64,000 nt of DNA from Actinoallomurus iriomotensis (GTDB lineage Bacteria > Actinomycetota > Actinomycetes > Streptosporangiales > Streptosporangiaceae), in the NCBI RefSeq assembly GCF_030269445.1, contig NZ_BSTJ01000006.1, positions 377,204-441,203 on the forward strand, read 5' to 3'. The position numbers and the translations under genes were made by a program. Below are positions 17,167 through 25,312 of this stretch, piece by piece; within the stretch, counting starts at the first letter, position 1, and each line of letters starts with the position of its first letter. The notes beneath the pieces are model-generated. The model did no database searches and was not told the DNA's origin. It saw only the letters and a list, made by a program, of their open reading frames with translations.

Positions 17167-17829
17167 ATGGGACAGAGGCGTCGGCGTCATGGCGCACGTC
17201 TGGTCCGCCTGGCACTCGACCTGGGGATCTCTCCCCTCGCGTACTACGGCTGTGTTCTCGCCGGTGTCTCCACGCTGCGCTCGTTGCTCACCGCCACGGT
17301 GGTGGCCGGCGTATGGCTGGTCGCCGTCACCGTGCACGATCGCAAGGCGGACGCCCTGGCCGTCTGCATGCTGGGGATGTACGGCGTCATGGCCGCCCTG
17401 GCGGCGGCGACCGCCGACCCACGGCTCCTGCTCACGCGCGATCCGGTGACCAGCGGGCTGGCGGGCCTGGTGTTCCTGGGAAGTTGCGTCAAGGGCACGC
17501 CCGCGACCGCGTACCTCGCGCGCAAGCTGCATGGCGAGCGGCCGGCGGACGAGCGGGCGTACCGCAGGCTGCACCTGGTCGAGACCGTCGTACTGGGCAT
17601 CGGGCTGACCGCCGAGGCGCTGCTGCGGCTCGTGCTGGTCTTCACGCTGCCGCTCTCCACGAGCGCCACCGTGGTTCCGCCCGTGGAGTTCGCCGTCCTG
17701 CTGCCGCTGGTCGCCTGGGCGGTGTGGCATCGCAGGCGCGCTCGCGCGGCGGACGGCGGCGCCCGGGCCGCGTCCGACCCGCGGGCCCCGGTCGGCGCCG
17801 CGGCGGACGGACCGGGGTGGACGCGATGA
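17167..17829 (+). CDS. VC0807-family integral membrane protein
   Basis: A 220-residue membrane protein with about five to six helices (ISPLAYYGCVLAGVSTLRSL; VVAGVWLVAVTV; CMLGMYGVMAALAA; SGLAGLVFLGSC; FAVLLPLVAWAVW). The pattern of an aromatic first helix, DPRLLLTRDPVTSGLAGLVFL and a basic LARKL loop resembles the poorly characterised VC0807 family. A canonical AGGAGG at 17157-17162 precedes the ATG at 17167. Its stop overlaps the agmatine deiminase start (ATGA), so both are one unit under the divergent TetR. A transport or efflux role is possible but not shown. Confidence 0.75.
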   Translation: MGQRRRRHGARLVRLALDLGISPLAYYGCVLAGVSTLRSLLTATVVAGVWLVAVTVHDRKADALAVCMLGMYGVMAALAAATADPRLLLTRDPVTSGLAGLVFLGSCVKGTPATAYLARKLHGERPADERAYRRLHLVETVVLGIGLTAEALLRLVLVFTLPLSTSATVVPPVEFAVLLPLVAWAVWHRRRARAADGGARAASDPRAPVGAAADGPGWTR

Positions 17830-18959
17830 GGACCCTGGAGAGCACGCCGGCGGCGGACGGCTTCCGCATGCCGGCCGAGTGGGAACCCCACGAGGGATGC
17901 TGGATGGCGTGGCCGCAGAACGGCTACGTGTGGCGGGAGGGCGCACGGCCCGCCCAGCGCGCCCTCGCGGCCGTCGCCAACGCGCTCGCCGACGTCGGCG
18001 AGCAGGTCACCGTCACGGTCACCGGCGACCAGTACGCGCACGCCCGCGCGGTACTCGACGGCCGCGTCCGCGTGGTGGAGACCACGTGCTGGCTGGGCTG
18101 GGCGCGCGACATCGCCCCGACCTACGTCGTCGACCGCGAGGGCCGCCGGCGCGGGGTGGACTTCGCCTTCAACGGCTACGGCGCCCGTTACCCGTACTGG
18201 GCCACCGACGACCAGTACGCCCGGAAGGTCCTCGACCTCACCGGGACCGATCGCTACCGCGCCCCCATGGTCCTGGAGGGCGGGGCGTTCCACGTCGACG
18301 GCGAGGGCACCGCCCTCGTCACCGCCGAGACCCTTCTGGACCCCGACCGGAACCCGGCGCCCTCCCAGCCCGCGATGGAAAAGCTTCTCCATGACTACCT
18401 GGGCGTCACCCGCACCGTCTGGATCGAGTGGGGCCTGACCTGCGACGAGACGCGCGGCCACGTGGACAACATCGCCTGCTTCGCCGCTCCCGGCGTCGTC
18501 TGCCTCACCTGGACCGACGACCCGCGCGACCCGCAGTACGAGCGCAGCGCCCGCGCGCTGGAGGACCTACGGCACGCCACCGACGCCCGGGGAAGGACAC
18601 TGCGGGTGGAGAAGCTCCCCCTGCCCGGCCCGCTTCACCGCACCGATGAGGAGGCCCGCGGCGTCGACACCCTCGGCGTGCCCGACACGGGACCCGGCCG
18701 CCTCGCGGCGTCGTACGCGAACTTCTACCTCACGTCCGACCACGTCTTCGCGCCACTGCTCGACCCCGAACACGACGACGAGGCGATGCTCCGACTCGGC
18801 CGGATCTTCCCGAACCACACCGTCGTCGGCCTCCCCACCCGCGAACTCCTCCTGGGCGGCGGCAACATCCACTGCGCGACCCAGCAGATCCCCGCTATCG
18901 GCGTTCTCGACGCTGATTCTCCTGACGAACGCGCCCGTAAGGGCCTCTCGGTGCGCTAA
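17826..18959 (+). CDS. aguA: Agmatine deiminase family protein
   Basis: Predicted to hydrolyse agmatine to N-carbamoylputrescine and ammonia in the cytoplasm (polyamine/arginine catabolism). The 377 residues fit the pentein fold. Visible are the N-terminal MPAEWEPHEGCWMAWP, VLEGGAFHVDGEG, TRGHVDN with the catalytic histidine, and the nucleophile in LLGGGNIHC (about Cys350). The usual MRDTGPTFV motif is replaced by ARDIAPTYVVD, so another guanidino substrate is possible. The ATG at 17826 overlaps the upstream stop. Regulation likely comes from the TetR gene upstream. Confidence 0.9.
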   Translation: MRTLESTPAADGFRMPAEWEPHEGCWMAWPQNGYVWREGARPAQRALAAVANALADVGEQVTVTVTGDQYAHARAVLDGRVRVVETTCWLGWARDIAPTYVVDREGRRRGVDFAFNGYGARYPYWATDDQYARKVLDLTGTDRYRAPMVLEGGAFHVDGEGTALVTAETLLDPDRNPAPSQPAMEKLLHDYLGVTRTVWIEWGLTCDETRGHVDNIACFAAPGVVCLTWTDDPRDPQYERSARALEDLRHATDARGRTLRVEKLPLPGPLHRTDEEARGVDTLGVPDTGPGRLAASYANFYLTSDHVFAPLLDPEHDDEAMLRLGRIFPNHTVVGLPTRELLLGGGNIHCATQQIPAIGVLDADSPDERARKGLSVR

Positions 18960-19050
18960 TCCCCCGATTCCCCGACGTAATCGAACGGTGTCGCTGAGTG
19001 ATCGGCGATCTGTGTTTAACTGAAGTATGCGTAGTGGAGGTGAGGAAGGC

Positions 19051-19629
19051 ATGGCCGTGCCCCTTGAGGTCGACCTGCCCCGTGACCACTACACCGTCGA
19101 GGACTGGCTTCACCTGCCCGAAACCGTCGGGCAGCGGATCGAGCTCATCGACGGGAGCTTTGTCGTGAGTCCCACGCCGTTGTCGACTCATCAGCTCTGC
19201 GCCAAGCGGCTGGTACGCATTCTGGACGATGCCGCATCGCATGACCTCGAGGTCCTCGAAGCGTTCGGCGTGCGGACGGCGAACGAGGTGCCGGTCCCGG
19301 ATGTGGTGGTCGGTGACGCAGACGTGATTCTGGGTGGCGCCACCGTGCTGCTCCCCGAGCAGACTCACCTCGTGGCCGAGATCGTCAGTCCGAGTCACCG
19401 CCAGCGGGACTATCACGACAAGCCCCGGATCTACGCCGGCGTCGGCATCCCGACCTTCCTTCGCATCGAACTGGCCGGGATCGCGCCGCCGTACGTCGAG
19501 GTGTTTCATCTGCGTGACGGCGCGTACACCCTGGTGGCGAAGGCGAACGCGGGGCAGGTGCTGGAGCTGACCCAGCCGTTCCCCGTCGCGTTCGACCCGG
19601 CGCGTCTCGTCGGACGGCGTGCGGCGTAG
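19051..19629 (+). CDS. Uma2 family protein (restriction-endonuclease-like fold)
   Basis: A 192-residue DUF820/Uma2 protein. Visible features are YTVEDWLHLPETVGQRIELIDGSFVVSPTP, the PD-(D/E)xK-like core PVPDVVVGDADV and HLVAEIVSPSHRQRDYHDKPRIYAGVGIPTFLRI. Such genes are abundant in actinomycetes and cyanobacteria; their role is unknown, though nuclease activity has been proposed from the fold. I chose the ATG at 19051 (GAGGAAG upstream); an ATG at 19027 would add eight residues. The gene stands alone between agmatine deiminase and a decayed gad gene. Confidence 0.88.
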   Translation: MAVPLEVDLPRDHYTVEDWLHLPETVGQRIELIDGSFVVSPTPLSTHQLCAKRLVRILDDAASHDLEVLEAFGVRTANEVPVPDVVVGDADVILGGATVLLPEQTHLVAEIVSPSHRQRDYHDKPRIYAGVGIPTFLRIELAGIAPPYVEVFHLRDGAYTLVAKANAGQVLELTQPFPVAFDPARLVGRRAA

Positions 19630-19635
19630 CGCTCG

Positions 19636-19663
19636 GAGCAGGGCGCGCTTGGGTCTGGCCCCG
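19636..19663 (-). repeat. 28-bp relic matching part of the thioredoxin gene
   Basis: 25 of 28 bases match 21570-21597, the part of trxA encoding GAKPKRALL. On the minus strand this relic would read GARPKRALL. It lies in the gene-free 129 bases upstream of the decayed gad gene, which otherwise holds nothing I recognise. It suggests an old duplication of the trxA 3' region. Confidence 0.5.
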
Positions 19664-19758
19664 CCGTAGGTTGAAGATCGCTTGGGCGTCGCGACGCGCC
19701 GCGCGGGGAATTCTGTGATCGCCGGGTACGGCTTCACAGCTTCGGGGGATGTCAGCAG

Positions 19759-20616
19759 ATGGCGTTGAAGCACTCGCGGCGCGGCGGTCGTTCCACCCGT
19801 GACCTGGAGGTGAATCCCCTCTTCAGCCAGGAGCCGGTCACGGTTCCCCGGTACGCCCTGCCGCCGGGGAGATGGACCCGGCGGGCGCTGCGGCTCGTGG
19901 CCGAGTGCGCGGAAAAGAACATGATCGACAAGGATGAGTGTCCGCAGACCGCCGAGCTGGAACTGCGGTGCGTGCACATGCCGGCCCGGCTGTGGCACGC
20001 CCCGGATCCCCGGCGGGTGGCGGGGTGCTCGACGACCAGATCGAGCGAGGCCGCCGGCGCGGTGATCGCGCCGTTCCTCGACCCGGGCCTGGTGTGGGAC
20101 TTCCGGCTGCCCCGCGTGGCGTCGATCAACACCTCCGGCCACAAGTACGGGCTGGTCATGCCCGGTCTCGGCTGGGCGCTGTGGCGTGACGCCGACGCGC
20201 TGCCGGACGACCTGGTCTTCCACGTCAACGACCTGGGCGGGCAGATGCCCACGTTCGCGTTGAACTTCTCCCGTACCGGCGCCCAGGTCATCGCGCAGTA
20301 CTGCAACTTCCTGCGGCTGGGCTTCGACGCATACCGCCGCGTCCAGCGCACCTGCCGGGACGTCGCCGTGCGGTTGGCCGGAGAGATCGCCGCGCTGGGG
20401 CCGTTCGAGCTGATCACCGACGGAGGCGAGGCGCCGGTCTTCGCGTTCCGGCTGCGCCCGGAGATCACCAACTTCACCGTCTTCGACGTCTCGGCCGCCC
20501 TGCGCGAATACGGGCGGCTGGTGCCCGCGTACACCTTTCCGCCGGACCGTACCGACCTGTCGGTGTTGCGGATCGTCGTCCGCAACGAGGCGTTCGCTCA
20601 CGGCATCAAGACGTGA
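19759..20616 (+). pseudogene. gadB: Decayed glutamate decarboxylase with internal in-frame deletions
   Basis: The 285 residues are clearly glutamate decarboxylase (PLP enzyme, glutamate to GABA) but about 460 are normal. The N-terminus LEVNPLFSQEPVTVPRYALP jumps to LRLVAECAEKNMIDKDE, missing about 35 residues. Then GCSTTRSSEAA joins directly to GAVIAPFLDPGLVWDFRLPRV, missing about 105 residues that hold most of the PLP-binding large domain, including the aspartate that contacts the pyridine nitrogen. The PLP lysine in SINTSGHKYG (about Lys129) remains. The C-terminus stops early at VRNEAFAHGIKT. The frame is open throughout, so a product may be made, but decarboxylase activity is very unlikely. 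Its TGA overlaps the next gene start (TGATG). Confidence 0.85.
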
Positions 20617-21485
20617 TGTGTCGCCTGTTCGGGATGAGCAGTTCGCCGCGGCGTACGCACGCCACGTTCTGGCTGCTGGACGCCCCCGACAGCCTCAGCG
20701 ACCAGAGCCGGCGGGACCCGGACGGTACGGGGCTGGGCTACTTCGACGCCGACGGCACCCCGCGGGTGAGCAAGGCGCCCATCGCCGCGTACGAGGACCG
20801 GCGTTTCGCGACAGAGGCCAAGCAGGTCGAGTCGACGACCTTCCTCGCGCACATCCGCTTCGCCTCGACCGGCGGCCTGGAGCGGCGCAACACTCACCCG
20901 TTCGAACAGGACGGTCGCCTGTTCGCGCACAACGGCGTGCTGGAGAACCTGGACGAGCTCGACACCGAGCTCGGTCCGGACATCGCGCTGGTCCACGGGG
21001 ACACCGATTCCGAACGGTTCTTCGCTCTGATCACACGCGAGATCCGGGCTCATGGCGGGGACGTCGCCGGCGGCATCGTCCGCGCGGCCCGCTGGGTCGC
21101 CGACCGCCTGCCGGTCTACTCCCTCAACCTGGTCCTGACGACCGCGGACGGGCTGTGGGCGTTGCGCTACCCGGACACCCACGCCCTGTACGTGCTCGAA
21201 CGCCCGCCGGGCGGCCGGCACGGCGACCGGCACCTGGACCACGGCGGCACCGCCGGCCACATGCGCGTCCATTCCCGCGACCTGACCGGCGCGCCCGCGG
21301 TCGTGATCGCCAGCGAACGCATGGACGACAACCCCGCCTGGCGCCTGATGGAACCCGGCGAGCTCCTCCACGCGGGACCCGGCCCGCGCGTCACCCACAC
21401 GATCGCGCTTCCCCGCGAACCGAGCCATCGGCTCCGCCTGAAGGATCTGCGGCCCGAGGCCGCCGAATCCCAGAAGTCCGCGTAG
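20616..21485 (+). CDS. Class II glutamine amidotransferase
   Basis: A 289-residue N-terminal nucleophile amidotransferase. The protein begins MCRLFGMSS, placing the catalytic cysteine at position 2, exposed after Met removal; this fixes the start at the ATG at 20616 rather than the GTG at 20613. Further signatures are FLAHIRFASTGG, NTHPFEQDGRLFAHNG and GDTDSERFFALI. It resembles the stand-alone YafJ/EgtC-like group, which hydrolyses gamma-glutamyl amides or serves as an amidotransferase subunit. It overlaps the stop of the gad remnant. A hairpin terminator follows. Confidence 0.9.
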   Translation: MCRLFGMSSSPRRTHATFWLLDAPDSLSDQSRRDPDGTGLGYFDADGTPRVSKAPIAAYEDRRFATEAKQVESTTFLAHIRFASTGGLERRNTHPFEQDGRLFAHNGVLENLDELDTELGPDIALVHGDTDSERFFALITREIRAHGGDVAGGIVRAARWVADRLPVYSLNLVLTTADGLWALRYPDTHALYVLERPPGGRHGDRHLDHGGTAGHMRVHSRDLTGAPAVVIASERMDDNPAWRLMEPGELLHAGPGPRVTHTIALPREPSHRLRLKDLRPEAAESQKSA

Positions 21486-21487
21486 GG

Positions 21488-21520
21488 ACCCGGCGCGCCT
21501 CGCCGGACGGCGCGCCGGGT
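21488..21520. terminator. Hairpin between the amidotransferase and thioredoxin genes
   Basis: ACCCGGCGCGCC (21488-21499) pairs perfectly with GGCGCGCCGGGT (21509-21520) around a nine-base loop. It lies between convergent genes and has no U tract; a bidirectional terminator is likely. Confidence 0.7.
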
Positions 21521-21530
21521 ACGGGGTGTC

Positions 21531-21878
21531 TCAGGCGCTGATGCCCTCGATGTGGGGCTGGAGCTCCTTGAGCAGGGCACGCTTGGGCTTGGCCCCGACG
21601 ATCTGCTGTACCGGCTCGCCACCCTTGAACAGCAGCAGGGTGGGCAGACCCATGACGCCGTAGCGGTTCGGAACGTTCGGGTTGGCGTCGTAGTCCAGCT
21701 TGGCGATCTTGAGCTTGTCGCCGTGCTCCTCGGCGATCTGGTCGAGCACCGGAGCGATCATGCGGCAGGGTCCGCACCAGGTCGCCCAGAAGTCGACCAG
21801 CACGGGCGTTTCGCTCGCCAGCACCGCCTCGTCGAAGGTCGCGTCGGTCACGGTAAAGGGCGCGGCCGCGTCCGCCAT
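21531..21878 (-). CDS. trxA: Thioredoxin
   Basis: A 115-residue thioredoxin for cytoplasmic disulfide reduction. The active site is [10 protein letters not shown] (Cys35 and Cys38) and the cis-proline is in [11 protein letters not shown]. The ATG at 21878 is preceded by AAGGAG; the frame extends upstream only with arginine-rich non-family residues. A short relic of its 3' region occurs at 19636-19663. It lies downstream of a TetR gene on the same strand, about 92 bases away. Confidence 0.95.
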   Translation of the reverse strand: MADAAAPFTVTDATFDEAVLASETPVLVDFWATWCGPCRMIAPVLDQIAEEHGDKLKIAKLDYDANPNVPNRYGVMGLPTLLLFKGGEPVQQIVGAKPKRALLKELQPHIEGISA

Positions 21879-21970
21879 CAGATGTCTCCTTCCGGGCGCA
21901 CCGCCCGTACGGCGGCGACGTCTCACGCTGAAAGTCGCGAACCGCCCAAGTTGTTCCCGCACTGCCGGCC

Positions 21971-22537
21971 TCAAGTCCGGGGGCTCAGTCCCGCGACGGA
22001 CAGCCGGAACAGCCGGTCCGCCGCGGCGGCGGGGTCCGGATGGTGCTCCGTCGCGAGGACGATGCCGACGATCAGCGCGATCAGGTCGGCGATGGTGACG
22101 CCGGGGGGCACCGTGCCGTCCTGCATGGCGCGGTGCAGCAGGGGATCTCCCGCCTCTCGCATCACCGCCGCGCAGGTGTTGTCGTGCAACGGGTCGGGCT
22201 CGGTCCCGTCGTAGGTCAGCGCGGCCGCCAGCCCCCGGGCGGAGGCGGAGTAGGCGACGACGTCACTCAGCCATTCCAGGAGCGCGGCCCGGCTGTCGCT
22301 CTCGCCGGTCAGGGCCTGGGCGCGGGCGGCCAGGGCTTCGATCCGTTTCCGGGACACCGCCTCCAGCAGCGCGCGCCGGGTGGGGAAGTGGCGGCGCACG
22401 GTCGCCGAGCCGACCCCCGCGATGCGGGCGATCTGTTCCAGGGAGGCGTCGGCGCCGTGGGCGGCGATCTCCTCCTCGGCCACGGCGAGGATGCGCCCGT
22501 AGTTGCGCCGGGCGTCCGCGCGCTGGCGGTCGGGCAT
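21971..22537 (-). CDS. TetR family transcriptional regulator
   Basis: A 188-residue TetR protein. The HTH is [30 protein letters not shown]. The C-terminal part has the helical pattern of repressors divergent from NAD(P)H-binding oxidoreductases. It faces the NmrA-like gene across 122 bases holding two 13-bp GC-palindromes, which are obvious operator candidates, so it should repress both genes. The ligand is unknown, perhaps a quinone or electrophile, judging only from the neighbour. Confidence 0.9.
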   Translation of the reverse strand: MPDRQRADARRNYGRILAVAEEEIAAHGADASLEQIARIAGVGSATVRRHFPTRRALLEAVSRKRIEALAARAQALTGESDSRAALLEWLSDVVAYSASARGLAAALTYDGTEPDPLHDNTCAAVMREAGDPLLHRAMQDGTVPPGVTIADLIALIVGIVLATEHHPDPAAAADRLFRLSVAGLSPRT

Positions 22538-22583
22538 CGGCCTCGTCTCCAGGGTCGGTTGTCATGCGGCGGGGTTGTTAAGT

Positions 22584-22630
22584 GGCGGGCCCCGCCATAT
22601 CGTAGCGCGGAGAAAACGGCGGGGCCCGCC
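22584..22630. promoter_or_regulatory. Paired palindromic operators of the TetR/NmrA divergent promoter
   Basis: GGCGGGCCCCGCC (22584-22596) and GGCGGGGCCCGCC (22618-22630) are exact reverse complements of each other, and each is itself an odd-centred palindrome. The second extends to AACGGCGGG-G-CCCGCCGTT. Centres are 34 bp apart. They lie between the divergent TetR and NmrA-like genes, the second next to the NmrA-side start region. Confidence 0.7.
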
Positions 22631-22659
22631 GTTTAGTGTCGAGCACCCCGAGGAGCACC

Positions 22660-23583
22660 ATGTCCACATACTCCGCGCCCGTCCTGGTCACCGGCGCCAC
22701 CGGCAGGCAGGGCGGGGCCACCGCCCGTGCCCTGCGTGCGGCGGGCGTTCCCGTACGCGCCCTGGTGCGCGACCCGTCCACGGACCGGGCCAGGGCCGTC
22801 GAGGCGCTCGGCGCCGAACTGGTCACCGGCGATCTCCACGACCGCGACTCCGTGATCCGGGCCGCCGAGGGCGCCCGCGCGGTCTTCTCCGTGCAGATGC
22901 CCGCGATCGTCGGCGATGCCTTCGACTTCGAAGGGGAGATCGCCCAGGGCGTCAACCTCGTCGAGGGCGCGAAGGCCGCCGGAGTGCCGCAGTTCGTGCA
23001 CACGTCCGTCACCGGCGCCGGCCGGCACACCGAGGTTCCGGGCTGGGCCGAGGGCCGGTGGGCTTCGATGGAGGGCACCCTGGGCGCCAAGAGTGCGATT
23101 CAGGACCGGGTCCGCGAGGCCGGCTTCCCGCACTGGACGCTGCTCAAGCCGGGCTTCTTCATGGAGAACTTCCTCCCGTCAATGGCGTTCCTGTTCCCGC
23201 GCGGCGTCGAGGGCGGTCTGGTGAGCGTCCTGAACCCCGAGACCCGGCTGTCCCTGGTCGCGGTGGACGACATCGGCAGGGCGGCCGCCGCGGCCGTCGC
23301 CGCGCCGGAGCGGTTCGACGGGGTGGAGCTGGAGCTGGCGAGCGACCATCTGTCGATGAAGGAGATCGCCGAGGTCCTCTCCCGCGCCCTGGGCACACGG
23401 CTGACCGCGCCGGACATGACCGAGGAGGAGGCCCTCGCCGCCGGAATGCCCGCGATGGGAGCCACCCACGAGTGGCTGAACGTGGCTGGCCAGCCGGGCC
23501 GCCCGGAGTACGCGAGGGCCCTCGGCCTCCCGCTCACGAGTTTCGAGGAGTGGGCGCGGGAGCACATGCGGGCAGCGGCCTGA
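22660..23583 (+). CDS. NmrA-like NAD(P)-binding protein
   Basis: A 307-residue atypical short-chain dehydrogenase. The N-terminal nucleotide site is VLVTGATGRQGGATARALRAAG, followed by DPSTDRARAVEALGAELVTGDL, which is typical of NmrA/HSCARG-like redox sensors or NAD(P)H:quinone oxidoreductases. There is no YxxxK catalytic pair in the usual place, consistent with this family. Start is the ATG at 22660 with GAGGAG upstream. Expression is likely under the divergent TetR. Confidence 0.88.
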   Translation: MSTYSAPVLVTGATGRQGGATARALRAAGVPVRALVRDPSTDRARAVEALGAELVTGDLHDRDSVIRAAEGARAVFSVQMPAIVGDAFDFEGEIAQGVNLVEGAKAAGVPQFVHTSVTGAGRHTEVPGWAEGRWASMEGTLGAKSAIQDRVREAGFPHWTLLKPGFFMENFLPSMAFLFPRGVEGGLVSVLNPETRLSLVAVDDIGRAAAAAVAAPERFDGVELELASDHLSMKEIAEVLSRALGTRLTAPDMTEEEALAAGMPAMGATHEWLNVAGQPGRPEYARALGLPLTSFEEWAREHMRAAA

Positions 23584-23599
23584 CCGTTTTCTTGGCCCG

Positions 23600-23968
23600 G
23601 GGTCGCCGAGTCCACGCCACGGCGGTCGACCGTCCAGCCGGTCGCCCCGGCCTCGCAGGGTGGTGTTCTGCCGGAGGATCCGCCGCATGACGCCGTTGCC
23701 GGTGCCGAACTTGTCGGCGACCTGGCGGATGCTCCAGCCCGGCTCGTAGAGGCGTACCGCGTCCTCGGCGCGTTGCCGTAGGGCATCGCCCGATTCGCCG
23801 CGTTCGGCCTCGAGGAGGCGGCGGATCGCCGCGAGGCGGTAGCGACGGTGACCGCCGGGAGTGCGGATCGGCGTGAGCCTGCCGTCGCGTGCCCACCGTA
23901 CGGACCCCGAAGAGCTCCGCCACCTCCCGGCGTCTGAGCAGGTCATCGTCGCCTTGGGGGAGTCTCAT
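23600..23968 (-). pseudogene. Frameshifted HTH regulator (BldC/MerR-like N-terminus)
   Basis: From the ATG at 23968 the frame reads DDLLRRREVAELFGVRTVG and then loses homology. The adjacent frame carries on with RWARDGRLTPIRTPGGHRRYRLAAIRRLLEA, which is the recognition helix and wing of BldC/MerR-type proteins. The break is around 23895-23905, between the GV and RWA blocks, where about three residues are also missing. After that, AVRLYEPGWSIRQVADKFG and VMRRILRQNTTLRGRG form a second, recombinase-like HTH. A protein with this two-HTH architecture is recognisable from actinomycetes. The 3' limit is approximate. It lies antisense to nothing essential and is probably inactive. Confidence 0.7.
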
Positions 23969-24072
23969 GAGACGGCCTCGCCGGTCACCGCACGCCGGGG
24001 GAGCGCGGCCGCGCGTTCGTCGTGAGTGAGTGGGCCGCCCACGGCCAGGAGAGCGTGGACGACCTCATGGGC
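23965..24072 (-). pseudogene. Possible 3' remnant of a gene upstream of the HTH pseudogene
   Basis: On the minus strand a frame reading EVVHALLAVGGPLTHDERAAALPRR ends in a TGA that overlaps the HTH pseudogene ATG (ATGA), as in a coupled operon. The same frame is blocked by a stop just upstream at 24073-24075. The protein-like sequence suggests the tail of a lost partner gene. I do not recognise the family. Confidence 0.3.
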
Positions 24073-24103
24073 TCAGCCCCCCTCCTTCTCGCGGCCACGG
24101 CTG

Positions 24104-25261
24104 TCACGCCGGAGCGTTCGCGAATGCCGTGCGGATCTCCGCGCAGAAGGCTTCGGGCACTTCGAGCATCGGGAAGTGGCCCCCGTGCTCGGCCACACTC
24201 CAGTGGCGCAGGTCGCGGTAGCGCTCCTCGACCCATGAGCGGGGCAGCTTCTGAAGGTCGCGGGGGAAGACCGTCACGGCCGCCGGCACCGTCACGGGCG
24301 TGTTCGTGTCGGACATGCCGAGGCCGCGGAAGCTCTCCCAGTACAGCCGGGCCGCGGACGCGCCGGTGCGGGTGAACCAGTACAGCGAGACGTCGTCGAG
24401 GATGCGATCCCGGGACACCGCCTCCTCGGGGTTGGTCTCTGAGTCGGAGAAGTCAAAGAACTTCTCCGCGATCCAGGCGAGCTGGGCGGTCGGCGAGTCG
24501 ACCAGCGCGTACCCGATCGTCTGCGGGCGTGTGGACTGCTGGAGCGCGTAGCCCCGCCCTGACCGCCCGAACTCGGCGTACTCCTCGAGCCAGCGCTTCT
24601 CGGTCGGCGTGAGCGTGTTGTCGTCGAATCCCTCGGGGCGCGGCGCCCAGGGCACGGTGGTGTGCATCATGGCGACCCGTTCGGGGTGGCGCACGGCGAT
24701 CGTGATCGTGACCATGGCGCCCCAGTCGCCGCCCTGAACGAGGAACCGTTCGTAGCCGAGCCGGGTCATCAGCGCGACCCAGGCATCGGCGATGCGCTCG
24801 ATGCCCCACCCCGCCTCGGCCGGCTTCTGGGAGTAGCCGAACCCGGGCAGGGACGGGATGACGAGGTGGAACGCGGGCTCGCCGTCGCACGGCTCGGCGA
24901 GCGCGTCGATCACGTCGAGGGTCTCGATGACCGATCCCGGCCACCCGTGCGTGATCAGCAGGGGACGAGCATCCGGCCGCGAGGACCGGATGTGGAGGAA
25001 GTGGATGCCGAGGCCGTCGAGGATCGTGTGCGACTGTCCGCGCGAGGCCAGCTCGCCCTCCACGCGCCGCCAGTCGTGCTCATCGCGCCAGTAGCGGATG
25101 AGCTCGGTCAGGTAGTCGAGGGGGATGCCCTGCGCCCAACCGGGTGCCGTCTCCGGTTCGGGGAGCCGGGCTCGGCTGAGGCGTTCTCTCAGGTCGTTGA
25201 TCTCGTGATCCGGCACGACGGGCCGAAACGAGGTGATCTCCGCATTCTGGCGGTCACTCAT
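24104..25261 (-). CDS. Epoxide hydrolase family protein (alpha/beta hydrolase)
   Basis: A 385-residue protein with the N-terminal epoxide-hydrolase domain (HEINDLRERLSRARLP; GIPLDYLTELIRYWRDEHDWRR) followed by an alpha/beta-hydrolase core. The nucleophile elbow GGDWGAMV contains the catalytic aspartate, LLITHGWPGS supplies the oxyanion HGxP motif, and EHGGHFPMLE near the C-terminus supplies the catalytic histidine. These fit soluble/microsomal-type epoxide hydrolases. Start is the ATG at 25261 with AAGGAA upstream; six extra residues are possible from 25279. It lies 51 bases downstream of a decayed SDR on the same strand. Confidence 0.92.
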   Translation of the reverse strand: MSDRQNAEITSFRPVVPDHEINDLRERLSRARLPEPETAPGWAQGIPLDYLTELIRYWRDEHDWRRVEGELASRGQSHTILDGLGIHFLHIRSSRPDARPLLITHGWPGSVIETLDVIDALAEPCDGEPAFHLVIPSLPGFGYSQKPAEAGWGIERIADAWVALMTRLGYERFLVQGGDWGAMVTITIAVRHPERVAMMHTTVPWAPRPEGFDDNTLTPTEKRWLEEYAEFGRSGRGYALQQSTRPQTIGYALVDSPTAQLAWIAEKFFDFSDSETNPEEAVSRDRILDDVSLYWFTRTGASAARLYWESFRGLGMSDTNTPVTVPAAVTVFPRDLQKLPRSWVEERYRDLRHWSVAEHGGHFPMLEVPEAFCAEIRTAFANAPA

Positions 25262-25312
25262 CGGGAGGTTCCTTTCCACGGTCGCGTTGACGTGGTCGCG
25301 CGGCGGTCGCGT

